From Mucilaginibacter jinjuensis (lineage in GTDB: Bacteria > Bacteroidota > Bacteroidia > Sphingobacteriales > Sphingobacteriaceae): a DNA stretch of 64,000 bases. Location: assembly GCF_028596025.1 (NCBI RefSeq), contig NZ_CP117167.1, positions 5,518,001 through 5,582,000 on the forward strand. Reading direction: 5' to 3'. The position numbers and the translations under genes are program-made. The notes beneath the pieces are model-generated. The model did no database searches, had not been told where the DNA came from, and was given only the letters and a program-made list of their open reading frames with translations. Shown here piece by piece: positions 1-7,560 of the stretch; the first letter of the stretch is position 1; every line of letters starts with the position of its first letter.

Positions 1-679
1 TAGGGATGTAGGCTTCGGCCCAGGCATGGGTTGCGCCTTCGCCACGCATACCGCTGTGGTTAGGGCAAATGTAGCCGCTCACATACCGGGCAGGGATATT
101 TACCAGGCGAAGCATCTGCGTAAGCATGTGTGCAAAATCCTGGCAAACGCCGGCTTTCAGTTTCCAGATCTCATCCAGTTTCGATTCAACCGTGGTTACA
201 CCTTTTATGTATTCGAAATTTTTATACACATACTGGCAAAAGCGCAGGGCTATCTGGTAAGGGGTGTCATCTTTACCTTTTTCAACAGCTACAATGGCTT
301 GCAGTTCGGGCAGGCCGTCAAAATATTCGTGCTTTAAAAAATCGATATAGGGTACGGTGTACTGCAAACTGGTAAGCGTTTCCCATTGTTGTGCCGGGAA
401 AATATCATCAACCGGCAAGGCCTTGTGATGCGTATTAACCACCAGTTGCGAGTTAATGATCATCTGGTTGTGCGGTACTGAATAAGTAAAGCTGCCCACC
501 TCGTTACCGTAATAATCGATATGCGTATCCACAATGGGGTTGCCCGAAATCTGCAGATCGTGCTTTAATACATTCTGGCAAACATCCACTATCGGGAACA
601 GGATAATCTGGTTGGCGCTATCGCGCACCGCGCCATCGTAAGTATAACGGGTAATATGTTGAATTTTAAATTCTGGCAT
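1..679 (-). CDS. Transglutaminase-like family protein (3' end cut by window edge)
   Basis: Reading the minus strand from the ATG at 679 gives an open frame running off the window start, about 226 residues. Residues 1-80 resemble the bacterial transglutaminase-like N-terminal domain (starts MPEFKIQHITRYTYDG). The transglutaminase-like core follows, with the nucleophile Cys179 in AGVCQDFAH and His218 in THAWAEAY; the third, acidic residue would lie outside the window. No signal peptide is seen, so the protein is probably cytoplasmic. It lies 29 nt downstream of the alpha-E gene and is the third gene of the ATP-grasp/alpha-E/transglutaminase cluster. Such proteins are predicted peptidases or amide-forming enzymes; the substrate is unknown. 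Confidence 0.9.
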   Translation of the reverse strand, partial: MPEFKIQHITRYTYDGAVRDSANQIILFPIVDVCQNVLKHDLQISGNPIVDTHIDYYGNEVGSFTYSVPHNQMIINSQLVVNTHHKALPVDDIFPAQQWETLTSLQYTVPYIDFLKHEYFDGLPELQAIVAVEKGKDDTPYQIALRFCQYVYKNFEYIKGVTTVESKLDEIWKLKAGVCQDFAHMLTQMLRLVNIPARYVSGYICPNHSGMRGEGATHAWAEAYIP

Positions 680-708
680 GGCTCAAATATTTTAATGCTT
701 TTGGTTGA

Positions 709-1644
709 TCAGGAATTGGCGAAATAACGCTCGTTCAACAAGTTCCCGATCTGGTAAAGCTGATCTTTCAATTGGGTTAAATACAGGTGCAGGCCATCAT
801 TCTGGATGCCTTTTACCGAACTGTATTTGATATGGCTCTGTAACTTGCCAATAAAGAATGACAGCTCCTGGTAATCGGTCATGCTGCTGTCCAGTTTCAA
901 ACGGTCGAAATACCGCTGGATGTTGTTTACCGAATAAATAACCGAACGCGGAAAATCATTGTTTAAAATTACCTGTTCCAGAACATTGTGGGCTTCAAGG
1001 CCATCACGATAGGTTTTCAGATAAAGCTCATAGCCGCCCAGTGATTGTAATAAATGCTTCCAGTAGGTAGTATCGGTCAGCAAATCGGGATTGTTGTTGA
1101 TCGATCCAAACTTAATATCCAAAATATCTATCGACTGGATGGCCCGCTCCAGGTACTTACCGATATTCATAAAACTGCGGCCGGGGCCGCGCTCCATGGT
1201 TACTTCGGCAGTACCGTAGTAGAGCATCACCTGTTTAATCAGCACATCGAGCACGCTAATGGGGTCATCCTTTCTTAGTTTCGATGCCAAGCTGCTGTCT
1301 TTTACACAGTGATAATACTCATTAAGGCATTGCCATAAATCGGTATTAATGTGTTCCTGCACGCCACGTGCATTCTCGCGGCTGTGGGTAATAATGCTGA
1401 TGATCGAGTTCGGGTTAGTTTTATCCGTCACCATAAAATTAATTACGGTACGGCTCTCGTTGTTTAAACGCGCCATAACTTCTTCATCATACCCTGCAAA
1501 AATACGTACCACAGGCTCCCAGGTAAAACCCTGTATAGCATCCTGCGATGAAGCATAATTAATTTTCAGCATTCTTAAAATACCGTCGCTACGCTCTATG
1601 TATCTGCTTAACCAATAAAAACTTGCTGCTACTCTGCTTAACAT
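709..1644 (-). CDS. Alpha-E domain-containing protein (DUF403 family)
   Basis: The 311-residue product is a full-length alpha-E (DUF403) protein, predicted to be almost wholly alpha-helical. The family signature is at the N-terminus (MLSRVAASFYWLSRYIERSD), and a second conserved patch, MERGPGRSFMNIGKYLERA, lies near the middle. There is no signal peptide or membrane segment. It sits between the ATP-grasp and transglutaminase-like genes, the context in which this family is nearly always found. Its biochemical role is not established; comparative genomics suggests it is a partner of the ATP-grasp enzyme in making or attaching small peptides. Confidence 0.9.
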   Translation of the reverse strand: MLSRVAASFYWLSRYIERSDGILRMLKINYASSQDAIQGFTWEPVVRIFAGYDEEVMARLNNESRTVINFMVTDKTNPNSIISIITHSRENARGVQEHINTDLWQCLNEYYHCVKDSSLASKLRKDDPISVLDVLIKQVMLYYGTAEVTMERGPGRSFMNIGKYLERAIQSIDILDIKFGSINNNPDLLTDTTYWKHLLQSLGGYELYLKTYRDGLEAHNVLEQVILNNDFPRSVIYSVNNIQRYFDRLKLDSSMTDYQELSFFIGKLQSHIKYSSVKGIQNDGLHLYLTQLKDQLYQIGNLLNERYFANS

Positions 1645-1766
1645 CTTCTATATTTCGGAATTGGGATTTTCGATTTCGGATTTATTTACCGACTATTTTT
1701 TGTCTGGATTGGGATTCTACGCCCATTGTCTTGGTTCTTGATTCTCGACTCTTGGCTCTCTTTTTC
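1645..1766. repeat. Pyrimidine-rich repeat tract (family E), copy 1
   Basis: The spacer between the ATP-grasp and alpha-E genes contains a C/T-rich run at about 1728-1768 built from TTCTTGATTCTCGACTCTTG-like units. The same oligomer recurs at about 3570, 4130, 4195, 21587, 39150 (inverted), 40756, 53740 and 58625. Its function is unknown. Confidence 0.6.
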
Positions 1767-3215
1767 CTATGTCAGCACCCAGGTATCCTTACTCCCCCCA
1801 CCCTGCGAACTGTTTACCACCAGCGAACCTTCTTTTAGCGCTACGCGGGTCAGGCCGCCGGGTACAATTTCAATACCATCCGGGCCGCAAAGGGCATAAG
1901 GGCGCAAGTCGATCCGCCTTGGGCGCAATGCGCCCTGGATATAACATGGTGCGGCTGATAGGCTGATGGTTGGCTGCGCAATAAAATCGCGGGGCTCTTT
2001 CAGTATTTCCAGCTTGTATTCGTCAATTTCCTGCTGACTGGCTGCATGGCCCATCAGCATGCCGTAACCGCCGCTTCCGTTGGTTTTTTTTACCACCATT
2101 TTATCGATGTTATCAAACACAAACTTCTGCTCATCGGGGTTATTGAGGCGGTAAGTAGGCACGTTTTTAAGTATTGGCTCTTCGTTAAGGTAATACTTAA
2201 TCATATCGGGCACGTAAATATAGATGGCCTTATCATCGGCTACGCCATTACCAATGGCATTTACAATGGCCACGTTTCCTTTACGGTAAGCGCCCATAAT
2301 ACCGGCAACACCCAAAATGCTGTTAGGGTTAAACACCAGCGGGTCGAGGTACTCGTCATCAACCCGGCGATAAATTACATCTACCTGCTGTAAACCTGTG
2401 GTGGTTTTCATGTAAACCTTTTGGTTGTTTACCACCAGGTCGCGCCCCTCAACCAATTCCACGCCCATTAAGCGGGCAAGTGTGGTATGTTCAAAATAAG
2501 CCGAGTTGTAAATACCCGGACTAAGCAACACGATGGTAGGGTTACTTACCCGCCGCGGCGAAAGCGACTGCAGGTTCTTATACAAAATGTTAGGGTACTC
2601 GGTAACACTGCGCACGCCGCAATTGGGCAGCAGATCCGGGAACAAGCGTTTGGTTATCTCGCGGTTCTCCAGCATATAGCTCACGCCCGAAGGTGTGCGC
2701 AGGTTATCCTCCAGCACATAGAAGGTACCTTCCTCGTCCCGGATAAGGTCGATACCTGCTATGTGTACATAAATATCGTAAGGCACATCAACCTGGTACA
2801 TTTCACGCAAAAAGTGCGGGCACGAGTAAATGGCATCAATGGGTATAATGCCATCTTTAATAATAAACTGGTTGTGGTAAATATCTTTCAAAAATAAATT
2901 AAGTGCGGTTAAGCGCTGCTTAATCCCTTTCTCTACCAGATCCCACTCCGCACCGGTAATAATGCGGGGAATAATATCAAAAGGAAATATTTTCTCGATC
3001 CCCTCACCGCTGTTATACACGGTAAAGGTGATCCCCTGTTTCATGAACAAACGCTGGGCCAGTTCCTCTTTTTTACCCAAATCATCGGGCGATTCCTGCG
3101 ACAGATACTCTATTACCTTCTGATAATGAGCCCTGATGTCGGAATTTTGAAGATACATTTCGTCCCAAACACCTGGAATTGAATGATAACCATCGAAATG
3201 CGCAGCCTTATACAT
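1767..3215 (-). CDS. Circularly permuted type 2 ATP-grasp protein
   Basis: The 482-residue product matches the circularly permuted ATP-grasp family (old DUF404/DUF407). Hallmarks are GIDLIRDEEGTFYVLEDN followed by the PSGVSYMLENR stretch, KKTNGSGGYGMLMG, PRRIDLRPYALCG, and the typical C-terminal end NSSQGGGSKDTWVLT. ATP-grasp enzymes activate a carboxylate as acyl phosphate and join it to an amine, so a peptide-ligase role is expected, with unknown substrate. It is the first gene of the three-gene cluster and is separated from the alpha-E gene by 122 nt holding a pyrimidine-rich repeat. The upstream 200 nt are very AT-rich and probably carry the promoter. Confidence 0.92.
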   Translation of the reverse strand: MYKAAHFDGYHSIPGVWDEMYLQNSDIRAHYQKVIEYLSQESPDDLGKKEELAQRLFMKQGITFTVYNSGEGIEKIFPFDIIPRIITGAEWDLVEKGIKQRLTALNLFLKDIYHNQFIIKDGIIPIDAIYSCPHFLREMYQVDVPYDIYVHIAGIDLIRDEEGTFYVLEDNLRTPSGVSYMLENREITKRLFPDLLPNCGVRSVTEYPNILYKNLQSLSPRRVSNPTIVLLSPGIYNSAYFEHTTLARLMGVELVEGRDLVVNNQKVYMKTTTGLQQVDVIYRRVDDEYLDPLVFNPNSILGVAGIMGAYRKGNVAIVNAIGNGVADDKAIYIYVPDMIKYYLNEEPILKNVPTYRLNNPDEQKFVFDNIDKMVVKKTNGSGGYGMLMGHAASQQEIDEYKLEILKEPRDFIAQPTISLSAAPCYIQGALRPRRIDLRPYALCGPDGIEIVPGGLTRVALKEGSLVVNSSQGGGSKDTWVLT

Positions 3216-3431
3216 ATAATTTTATCAGTTTATTTTAAATTGAATTTAAATTTGTGTTAAAATATCAATTTTTATTACACCTTTTAAATTTAACAATTAA
3301 ATAACTGATAAATTCATTAAAAATGAAGCATTATTTAATATTTTTTGCAAAAAGTTAATTTAAAAATTTGGAGGTATCCGGCAGGAAATACACGCCGGTT
3401 ATAAGTTTAATAGTTAAAATGGTAGAATGTT
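3216..3431. promoter_or_regulatory. AT-rich upstream region of the ATP-grasp cluster
   Basis: This gene-free stretch is extremely AT-rich, especially 3230-3360, and lies directly upstream of the ATP-grasp start at 3215. It is the likely promoter region of the cluster. No clear TAnnTTTG box was identified, so the exact promoter is not called. Confidence 0.4.
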
Positions 3432-3477
3432 TTAGGCAGAAGTAAAAGAATTAATGAATTTATAGGACACCGTGCAG

Positions 3478-3557
3478 GTCATTGCGAGGAACGAAGCAAT
3501 CCCCGGTATACAGAGCCGCTCTGTAAAGTTCGCGATTGCTTCGTTCCTCGCAATGAC
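3478..3557. repeat. Palindromic intergenic repeat, family A, copy 1
   Basis: Two 24-nt arms at 3478-3501 and 3534-3557 are perfect inverted repeats (GTCATTGCGAGGAACGAAGC and onward), enclosing a smaller palindrome CAGAGCCGCTCTG. The same element occurs at 4024-4116, and diverged or half copies occur at 39187-39289, 50194-50220, 58367-58400 and 60334-60360. It is followed at 3570-3610 by a family E pyrimidine tract. A REP/MITE-like dispersed element is the best description; no transposase is attached. Confidence 0.85.
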
Positions 3558-3568
3558 GTGCATTATTA

Positions 3569-3610
3569 GAGCTTGTCTTGATTCTTGACTCTCGATTCTT
3601 GATTCTATTT
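3569..3610. repeat. Pyrimidine-rich repeat tract (family E), copy 2
   Basis: This tract is of the form GTCTTGATTCTTGACTCTCG followed by ATTCTTGATTCT and directly follows a family A palindrome. It sits 14 nt before the 3' end of the TfoX-like gene. Near-identical tracts follow the next family A copy at 4125-4170 and again at 4195-4238. Confidence 0.7.
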
Positions 3611-3623
3611 CCCGCAATGCGCT

Positions 3624-3974
3624 TTACTTTTTAACCCTTCGTTTGGCAGGCGTAGCAACTTTGGCTGCATCAAGCGCAACTTTCATCCAGAAATCAAAAT
3701 CATCTTCGCTATCTACAGCTTCGGGGCTTATCAGCAGCCAGCCTTTTAAATCTTTACCTTTCATTTCCATTGCTTTTACACCGGGCTTTTGGCATAGCTC
3801 ATCCGTAAGTTCGGGCAGGCAGCGCTGCATAATACTGCCGCTTCGGTGAGCGCGGGTACACAACACATCGTTCACCAGGAATGTGATACCGCCCATGTGC
3901 TTTTGCTCTACCACATTGGGTGCGCGGCTCAGTGCATTGCGGAGGCGCTCGGCAAGGTATTCGTCGTAAGGCAT
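3624..3974 (-). CDS. TfoX/Sxy N-terminal domain protein
   Basis: The 116-residue product is a single TfoX_N-type domain (MPYDEYLAERLRNALSRAPN, then VVEQKHMGGITFLVND). Stand-alone TfoX_N proteins are common in Bacteroidota. Despite the name they are not shown to control competence; the fold resembles YjbR/CyaY-like proteins. The basic C-terminal tail ends AKRRVKK. No membrane segment is seen. It lies alone between two family A repeats. The function is unknown beyond the family assignment. Confidence 0.8.
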   Translation of the reverse strand: MPYDEYLAERLRNALSRAPNVVEQKHMGGITFLVNDVLCTRAHRSGSIMQRCLPELTDELCQKPGVKAMEMKGKDLKGWLLISPEAVDSEDDFDFWMKVALDAAKVATPAKRRVKK

Positions 3975-4023
3975 TGAGGTTTGCTTTTGGTTAAAGATAA
4001 GGAAAGAGAGAATAAAAAGTCAC

Positions 4024-4116
4024 GTCATTGCGAGGAACGAAGCAATCGCGAACTGTGCAGATCGAATCTGCATGCTCGCTTTGTAAGTCGGGGATTGCTT
4101 CGTTCCTCGCAATGAC
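4024..4116. repeat. Palindromic intergenic repeat, family A, copy 2
   Basis: The arms at 4024-4047 and 4093-4116 are identical to those of copy 1. The central part differs, containing GCAGATCGAATCTGC, itself a palindrome. A third partial right arm (GTTCCTCGCAATGACGTG) follows at about 4169-4186. This indicates repeated insertion or local duplication between the TfoX-like gene and the SDR gene. Confidence 0.85.
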
Positions 4117-4124
4117 GGCGTGTT

Positions 4125-4238
4125 GGAGCTTGTCTTGATTCCTGGCTCTCGATTCCTGATTCTATTTTTGTTCCTCGCAATGACGTGTCTGTTAAGACTT
4201 GTCTTGATTCCTGACTCTCGATTCTTGACTCTATTCCT
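4125..4238. repeat. Two tandem family E pyrimidine tracts (copies 3 and 4)
   Basis: Copies at 4125-4170 and 4195-4238 share GTCTTGATTCCTGRCTCTCG and the following ATTCYTGAYTCT. They are separated by a fragment of a family A right arm. The arrangement is a direct repeat of an A-arm plus E-tract module. Confidence 0.7.
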
Positions 4239-4299
4239 ACAAGGTTATTTTGTATCAGTACTTCCCACTTCTGTATAAATTCTCCCGGAGTATCCGCTT

Positions 4300-4307
4300 T
4301 ACCTTTG
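4300..4307 (+). promoter_or_regulatory. Candidate -7 box of the SDR gene (TACCTTTG)
   Basis: TACCTTTG matches the Bacteroidota -7 consensus TAnnTTTG and lies 25 nt before the ATG at 4333. No convincing -33 TTG at the right distance was found, so the call rests on the -7 box alone. Confidence 0.45.
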
Positions 4308-4332
4308 TTATCAACAATTAACAAATAAGACA

Positions 4333-5154
4333 ATGTCAAAAACAATTTTCATTACAGGCGCTTCACGCGGATTTGGTAAAATATGGGCAGAAGCATTTTT
4401 AAAACGCGGCGATAAAGTTATCGCAACAGCCAGAAACATAGAAACATTAAACGATTTGGTACAAAGCTACGGTGATAGCATATTGCCTATCCAACTGGAT
4501 GTAAACAAACGCGACGCTGTATTTGCAGCAGTAGCTAAAGCTAAAGCACACTTCGGTACTATCGATACCTTAATTAACAATGCTGGTTATGGCCTGTTCG
4601 GTACCATAGAAGAAACTACCGAGCAAGAAGCACGTGACCAGTTTGAAACCAACGTATTTGGTTTATTATGGGCTACACAAGCAGTATTACCGGTAATGCG
4701 CGAGCAAGGCCACGGCCACATTATCCAGGTATCGAGCGTATTGGGTATTGCTACCCTGCCGGTATTAGGTATATACAACGCTTCAAAATTTGCGGTTGAA
4801 GGTTTGAGCGAAACTTTGGCTACAGAGGTTAAAGGTTTCGGCATCAACATCAGTTTAATTGAACCTAACGGTTTTGCTACTGATTGGGCTGGTCCGTCAG
4901 CCATTCAAACTACGCCTATGGATGTTTACCAACCAGTTAGAGATGCTTTCCAGGCGGGCATGAGCGATGCTGATATTTTTGGTATCCCGGAAGCAACCAC
5001 AGAAGCTGTATTGAAACTGGTAGATGCAGAGAACCCTCCGTTACGTTTATTCCTGGGTAAAGTTGCTTTACCTTGGGCTAAACAAGTTTACGAAGGCCGT
5101 ATAGCCGAGTGGGAATCATGGGCTGATGTAGCTGCAGCTGCACACGGTAAATAA
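4333..5154 (+). CDS. Short-chain dehydrogenase/reductase (SDR)
   Basis: This is a classical SDR oxidoreductase of 273 residues, an NAD(P)-dependent enzyme. The cofactor loop TGASRGFG is at residues 8-15, NNAG at 82-85, the active-site Ser at 134/135 in QVSSVLG, and the catalytic pair Tyr148/Lys152 in YNASK. The substrate cannot be read from sequence. It is followed by a strong hairpin terminator (5192-5233) and then by an AraC-type regulator on the same strand, which may control it. Cytoplasmic. Confidence 0.93.
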   Translation: MSKTIFITGASRGFGKIWAEAFLKRGDKVIATARNIETLNDLVQSYGDSILPIQLDVNKRDAVFAAVAKAKAHFGTIDTLINNAGYGLFGTIEETTEQEARDQFETNVFGLLWATQAVLPVMREQGHGHIIQVSSVLGIATLPVLGIYNASKFAVEGLSETLATEVKGFGINISLIEPNGFATDWAGPSAIQTTPMDVYQPVRDAFQAGMSDADIFGIPEATTEAVLKLVDAENPPLRLFLGKVALPWAKQVYEGRIAEWESWADVAAAAHGK

Positions 5155-5191
5155 GCCCAAATAAATTGACAAGGGTACGACTAAGTACCGC

Positions 5192-5233
5192 AGCAGTATC
5201 AGTAACTTTATATTACTGATACTGCTTTATTTT
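5192..5233 (+). terminator. Hairpin terminator after the SDR gene
   Basis: Perfect 14-bp arms (AGCAGTATCAGTAA at 5192-5205, complement at 5213-5226) with a 7-nt loop are followed by a T-rich run. Confidence 0.8.
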
Positions 5234-5248
5234 AAATAGCTAAGAGGC

Positions 5249-6139
5249 ATGAAACATTTTAAAACGCTGACAGAGATGAACCGGTGGAACGGGTTTCCGC
5301 CACCCGAAAATCCTTTACTGAGCCTTTATCGTTGCAATAAAACCTGCACCATTGGCGACAGGGAGTTTACTTCCGATTTTTATATGATCGGGTTTAAAAA
5401 GCTGATCAGCGGGACTTTCTTGTACGGCCGAACCAAGTACGATCATGATTCGGGTTATATGTCGTTTGTGAAACCGCGTCAGATCATTGAAATGAAGAAC
5501 CTGGAGTTTGAAGAAGATGGCTTTTTAATTTTCTTTCATGAGGATTTTTTAAACGGCCACCCGCTTCATACCGAAATTAAGAAGTATGGTTATTTTGAGT
5601 ATGAAACCAACGAGGCCTTAAACTTATCGCCAAGTGAAGAAAAAACCATCAAAGAACTTCAGGATAAAATTGAAACTGAGTATTATAATAACCAGGATGA
5701 GTACAGCCGCGATATTATTCTCGGCCACATCGATTCTATACTCAAGTATTCGCAACGCTTTTATAAACGTCAGTTTATGAACCGCACGGTGGCATCGGGC
5801 AAAATGGCTTCTAAATTTAATGATGCGCTTTCGGCTTACTTCGAAAAAGGAAAACTGCTGGAGCAAGGCCTGCCAACGGTTAATTTTATGGCCGAGGAAT
5901 TAAATCTTTCGCCACGCTACCTCAGTGATTTGCTGAAACAGGAAACCGGCAAAACCGCCATGGAACTGATCCATATTTTCCTGATCTCTGAAGCTAAAAA
6001 TATTTTAAAAGGCTCGGATAATAACATTGCCGAAACCGCCTATTCTTTGGGCTTTGATAACCTGCCTTATTTTTCAAGGTTGTTTAAAAAAGAAGTGGGG
6101 GTTAGTCCGCTGCAGTTTAGGAAACAGATTTTGAATTGA
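5249..6139 (+). CDS. AraC family transcriptional regulator
   Basis: The 296-residue product has an unclassified N-terminal sensor region and a C-terminal AraC/XylS double helix-turn-helix at about residues 185-295. The first helix-turn-helix covers AEELNLSPRYLSDLLKQETG, and the second contains AETAYSLGFDNLPYFSRLFK with the usual end VGVSPLQFRK. It lies 94 nt after the SDR gene in the same direction but behind a terminator, so it is probably expressed separately. A weak hairpin (about 6163-6190) follows the gene. Confidence 0.92.
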   Translation: MKHFKTLTEMNRWNGFPPPENPLLSLYRCNKTCTIGDREFTSDFYMIGFKKLISGTFLYGRTKYDHDSGYMSFVKPRQIIEMKNLEFEEDGFLIFFHEDFLNGHPLHTEIKKYGYFEYETNEALNLSPSEEKTIKELQDKIETEYYNNQDEYSRDIILGHIDSILKYSQRFYKRQFMNRTVASGKMASKFNDALSAYFEKGKLLEQGLPTVNFMAEELNLSPRYLSDLLKQETGKTAMELIHIFLISEAKNILKGSDNNIAETAYSLGFDNLPYFSRLFKKEVGVSPLQFRKQILN

Positions 6140-6652
6140 TATTTACCATTTCAATATATAGTGAAAGCTGGCTTTACGCCGGCTTTTGTTGTTTTATATA
6201 AGTCTGATTATCACATTAAATTTTGTCATTTCGACGAACCAAGCGAGGGAATTGCGCGTAAGTGGTGAAGGAGAAATCTTCTGCGCCTCGCTTAAATAAG
6301 CATATCGTATAAGATTTCTCACCCTTGCTTTACTATTGCCGCCCTCCAAGGGTTCGAAATGACAAGTTGGTGTAAGTAAAAATATCTTCCGTCCCAGCAG
6401 GGTCTCTCCCTGGCTCTGGCCCCTATCCTGGCGCAAGTATGCAGCGATAGGAATGCGGGCTGAGTACTTGTGCCTATACAGTTTGGCTAGGCACAAGTAC
6501 GCCACTGCACAAACCTACGCTGCATACTTGCGCCAGGAGAAGGAGCTTTAAAATAAGCATATCGTATAAGATTTCTCACCCTTGCTTTACTATTGCCGCC
6601 CTCCAAGGGTTCGAAATGACAAATCTTTAGATAAAAATATTTCACAAAACAC

Positions 6653-6682
6653 TTGCAACATTAAATTTTACACATACATTTG
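6653..6682 (+). promoter_or_regulatory. Promoter of the ABC transporter/GntR operon
   Basis: TTG at 6653-6655 and TACATTTG at 6675-6682, spaced 19 nt apart, match the Bacteroidota sigma factor consensus (-33 TTG, -7 TAnnTTTG). The -7 box is directly followed by an inverted repeat that looks like a GntR operator. Confidence 0.75.
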
Positions 6683-6708
6683 TAGTGTACTACTAAACTA
6701 ATACACTA
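6683..6708 (+). promoter_or_regulatory. Candidate GntR (YtrA-type) operator
   Basis: TAGTGTA (6683-6689) and TACACTA (6702-6708) form a perfect 7-bp inverted repeat with a 12-nt spacer, between the -7 box and the ATG at 6709. The half-site AGTGTA...TACACT is that described for YtrA-type GntR repressors, which regulate ABC transporter operons. The operon encodes such a repressor as its third gene, so autoregulation is the simplest reading. Confidence 0.7.
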
Positions 6709-7548
6709 ATGATACAATTTGATAATTTATCCTTTGGTTATAGTCGCAATAAATTGCTGTACAGAAACCTAAACCTATCCATCCAAAGCGGCAGCATTTA
6801 TGGGCTGCTCGGCAAAAACGGCGCGGGCAAGTCAACCCTGCTCAAAAACATGGCAGGCACGCTCTTCCCTGTCGAGGGCAGTATTACCATTAATGGTATG
6901 CAACCGCAAAAGCGCAAGCCCTCGTTTTTAGAAAGTATTTATTACATCCCCGAGGATGTGTATGTGCCACATTTAACCGTGCGGAGGTACAAGAATTTGT
7001 TTGCGCCCTTCTATCCTAAATTTAATTCAGACAGCTTTTACCAGTATTTAAAAGAGTTTGAAGTAAACGTGGATAGCAAATTGAACAAGCTATCATTCGG
7101 CCAGCAGAAAAAATTTGTGATAGCCTTTGCACTGGCTTGCAATACGCCGGTTTTGTTGATGGACGAGCCTACCAACGGGCTGGATATCCCATCCAAATCG
7201 CAGTTCAGGAAACTGATTGCTTCGGTAATGAATGAGGACAGGATTATCCTCATCTCCACCCACCAGGTGCGCGATTTGGAAAATATGATCGATAATATCA
7301 TCATCGTTGATAATGGCAATGTGCTGTTGCACGAGCCTGTAGGTAATATTACAGGCAAGCTTTGCTTTAAAACCGTGAGCGAAATACCGCCAGGTGCCAA
7401 AGTACTATACCAGGAACGCAGCTTGCAGGGAAGTGCCATTGTAATAGAAAATACAACGGGCGAGGATTCGAAACTAAACCTTGAGCATTTGTTCAATGGT
7501 ATTATCGAAAACCCTGCACTCAGCAAAAAAATATTTGAAACTGCCTAA
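6709..7548 (+). CDS. ABC transporter ATP-binding protein
   Basis: This 279-residue ABC ATPase has all core motifs: Walker A GKNGAGKST (residues 35-43), signature LSFGQ (128-132), Walker B with DEPTNGLD (152-159) and the switch His185 in STHQ. It is the type encoded with GntR regulators of the YtrA family and a membrane partner. It should energise export or resistance together with the membrane protein encoded 12 nt downstream. The substrate is unknown. It is the first gene of a four-gene operon. Confidence 0.93.
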   Translation: MIQFDNLSFGYSRNKLLYRNLNLSIQSGSIYGLLGKNGAGKSTLLKNMAGTLFPVEGSITINGMQPQKRKPSFLESIYYIPEDVYVPHLTVRRYKNLFAPFYPKFNSDSFYQYLKEFEVNVDSKLNKLSFGQQKKFVIAFALACNTPVLLMDEPTNGLDIPSKSQFRKLIASVMNEDRIILISTHQVRDLENMIDNIIIVDNGNVLLHEPVGNITGKLCFKTVSEIPPGAKVLYQERSLQGSAIVIENTTGEDSKLNLEHLFNGIIENPALSKKIFETA

Positions 7549-7560
7549 ACCTTATCAATC

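Larger units (their letters stand above)
6140..6708. repeat. Repeat nest: 72-bp direct repeat around a nested palindrome (family D)
   Basis: An exact 72-bp direct repeat lies at 6294-6365 and 6551-6622. The first copy forms the right part of a larger palindromic unit (about 6224-6365) whose ends TTGTCATTTCGA and TCGAAATGACAA are inverted. Between the copies, about 6415-6540 form nested inverted repeats: outer arms CCTGGCGCAAGTATGCAGCG / complement, inner arms GTACTTGTGCCT / AGGCACAAGTAC. No gene is seen. The promoter of the following ABC operon begins near 6653. Confidence 0.8.

Noticed and set aside
3432..3617. Open frame of 61 codons with ESRIESQESRQ-type repeats, and a similar one at 4025-4345
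   Set aside because: Both are translations of family A palindromes and family E pyrimidine tracts; the repeated peptide reflects the DNA repeat, with no domain or start context.
3478..4186. Possible CRISPR array from repeated similar segments
   Set aside because: Repeats are inverted rather than direct, unevenly spaced, and no cas genes are present.
6194..6505. 103-codon minus-strand frame in the 6.2-6.5 kb spacer
   Set aside because: It spans the 72-bp repeat and the nested palindrome and has no protein-like features.
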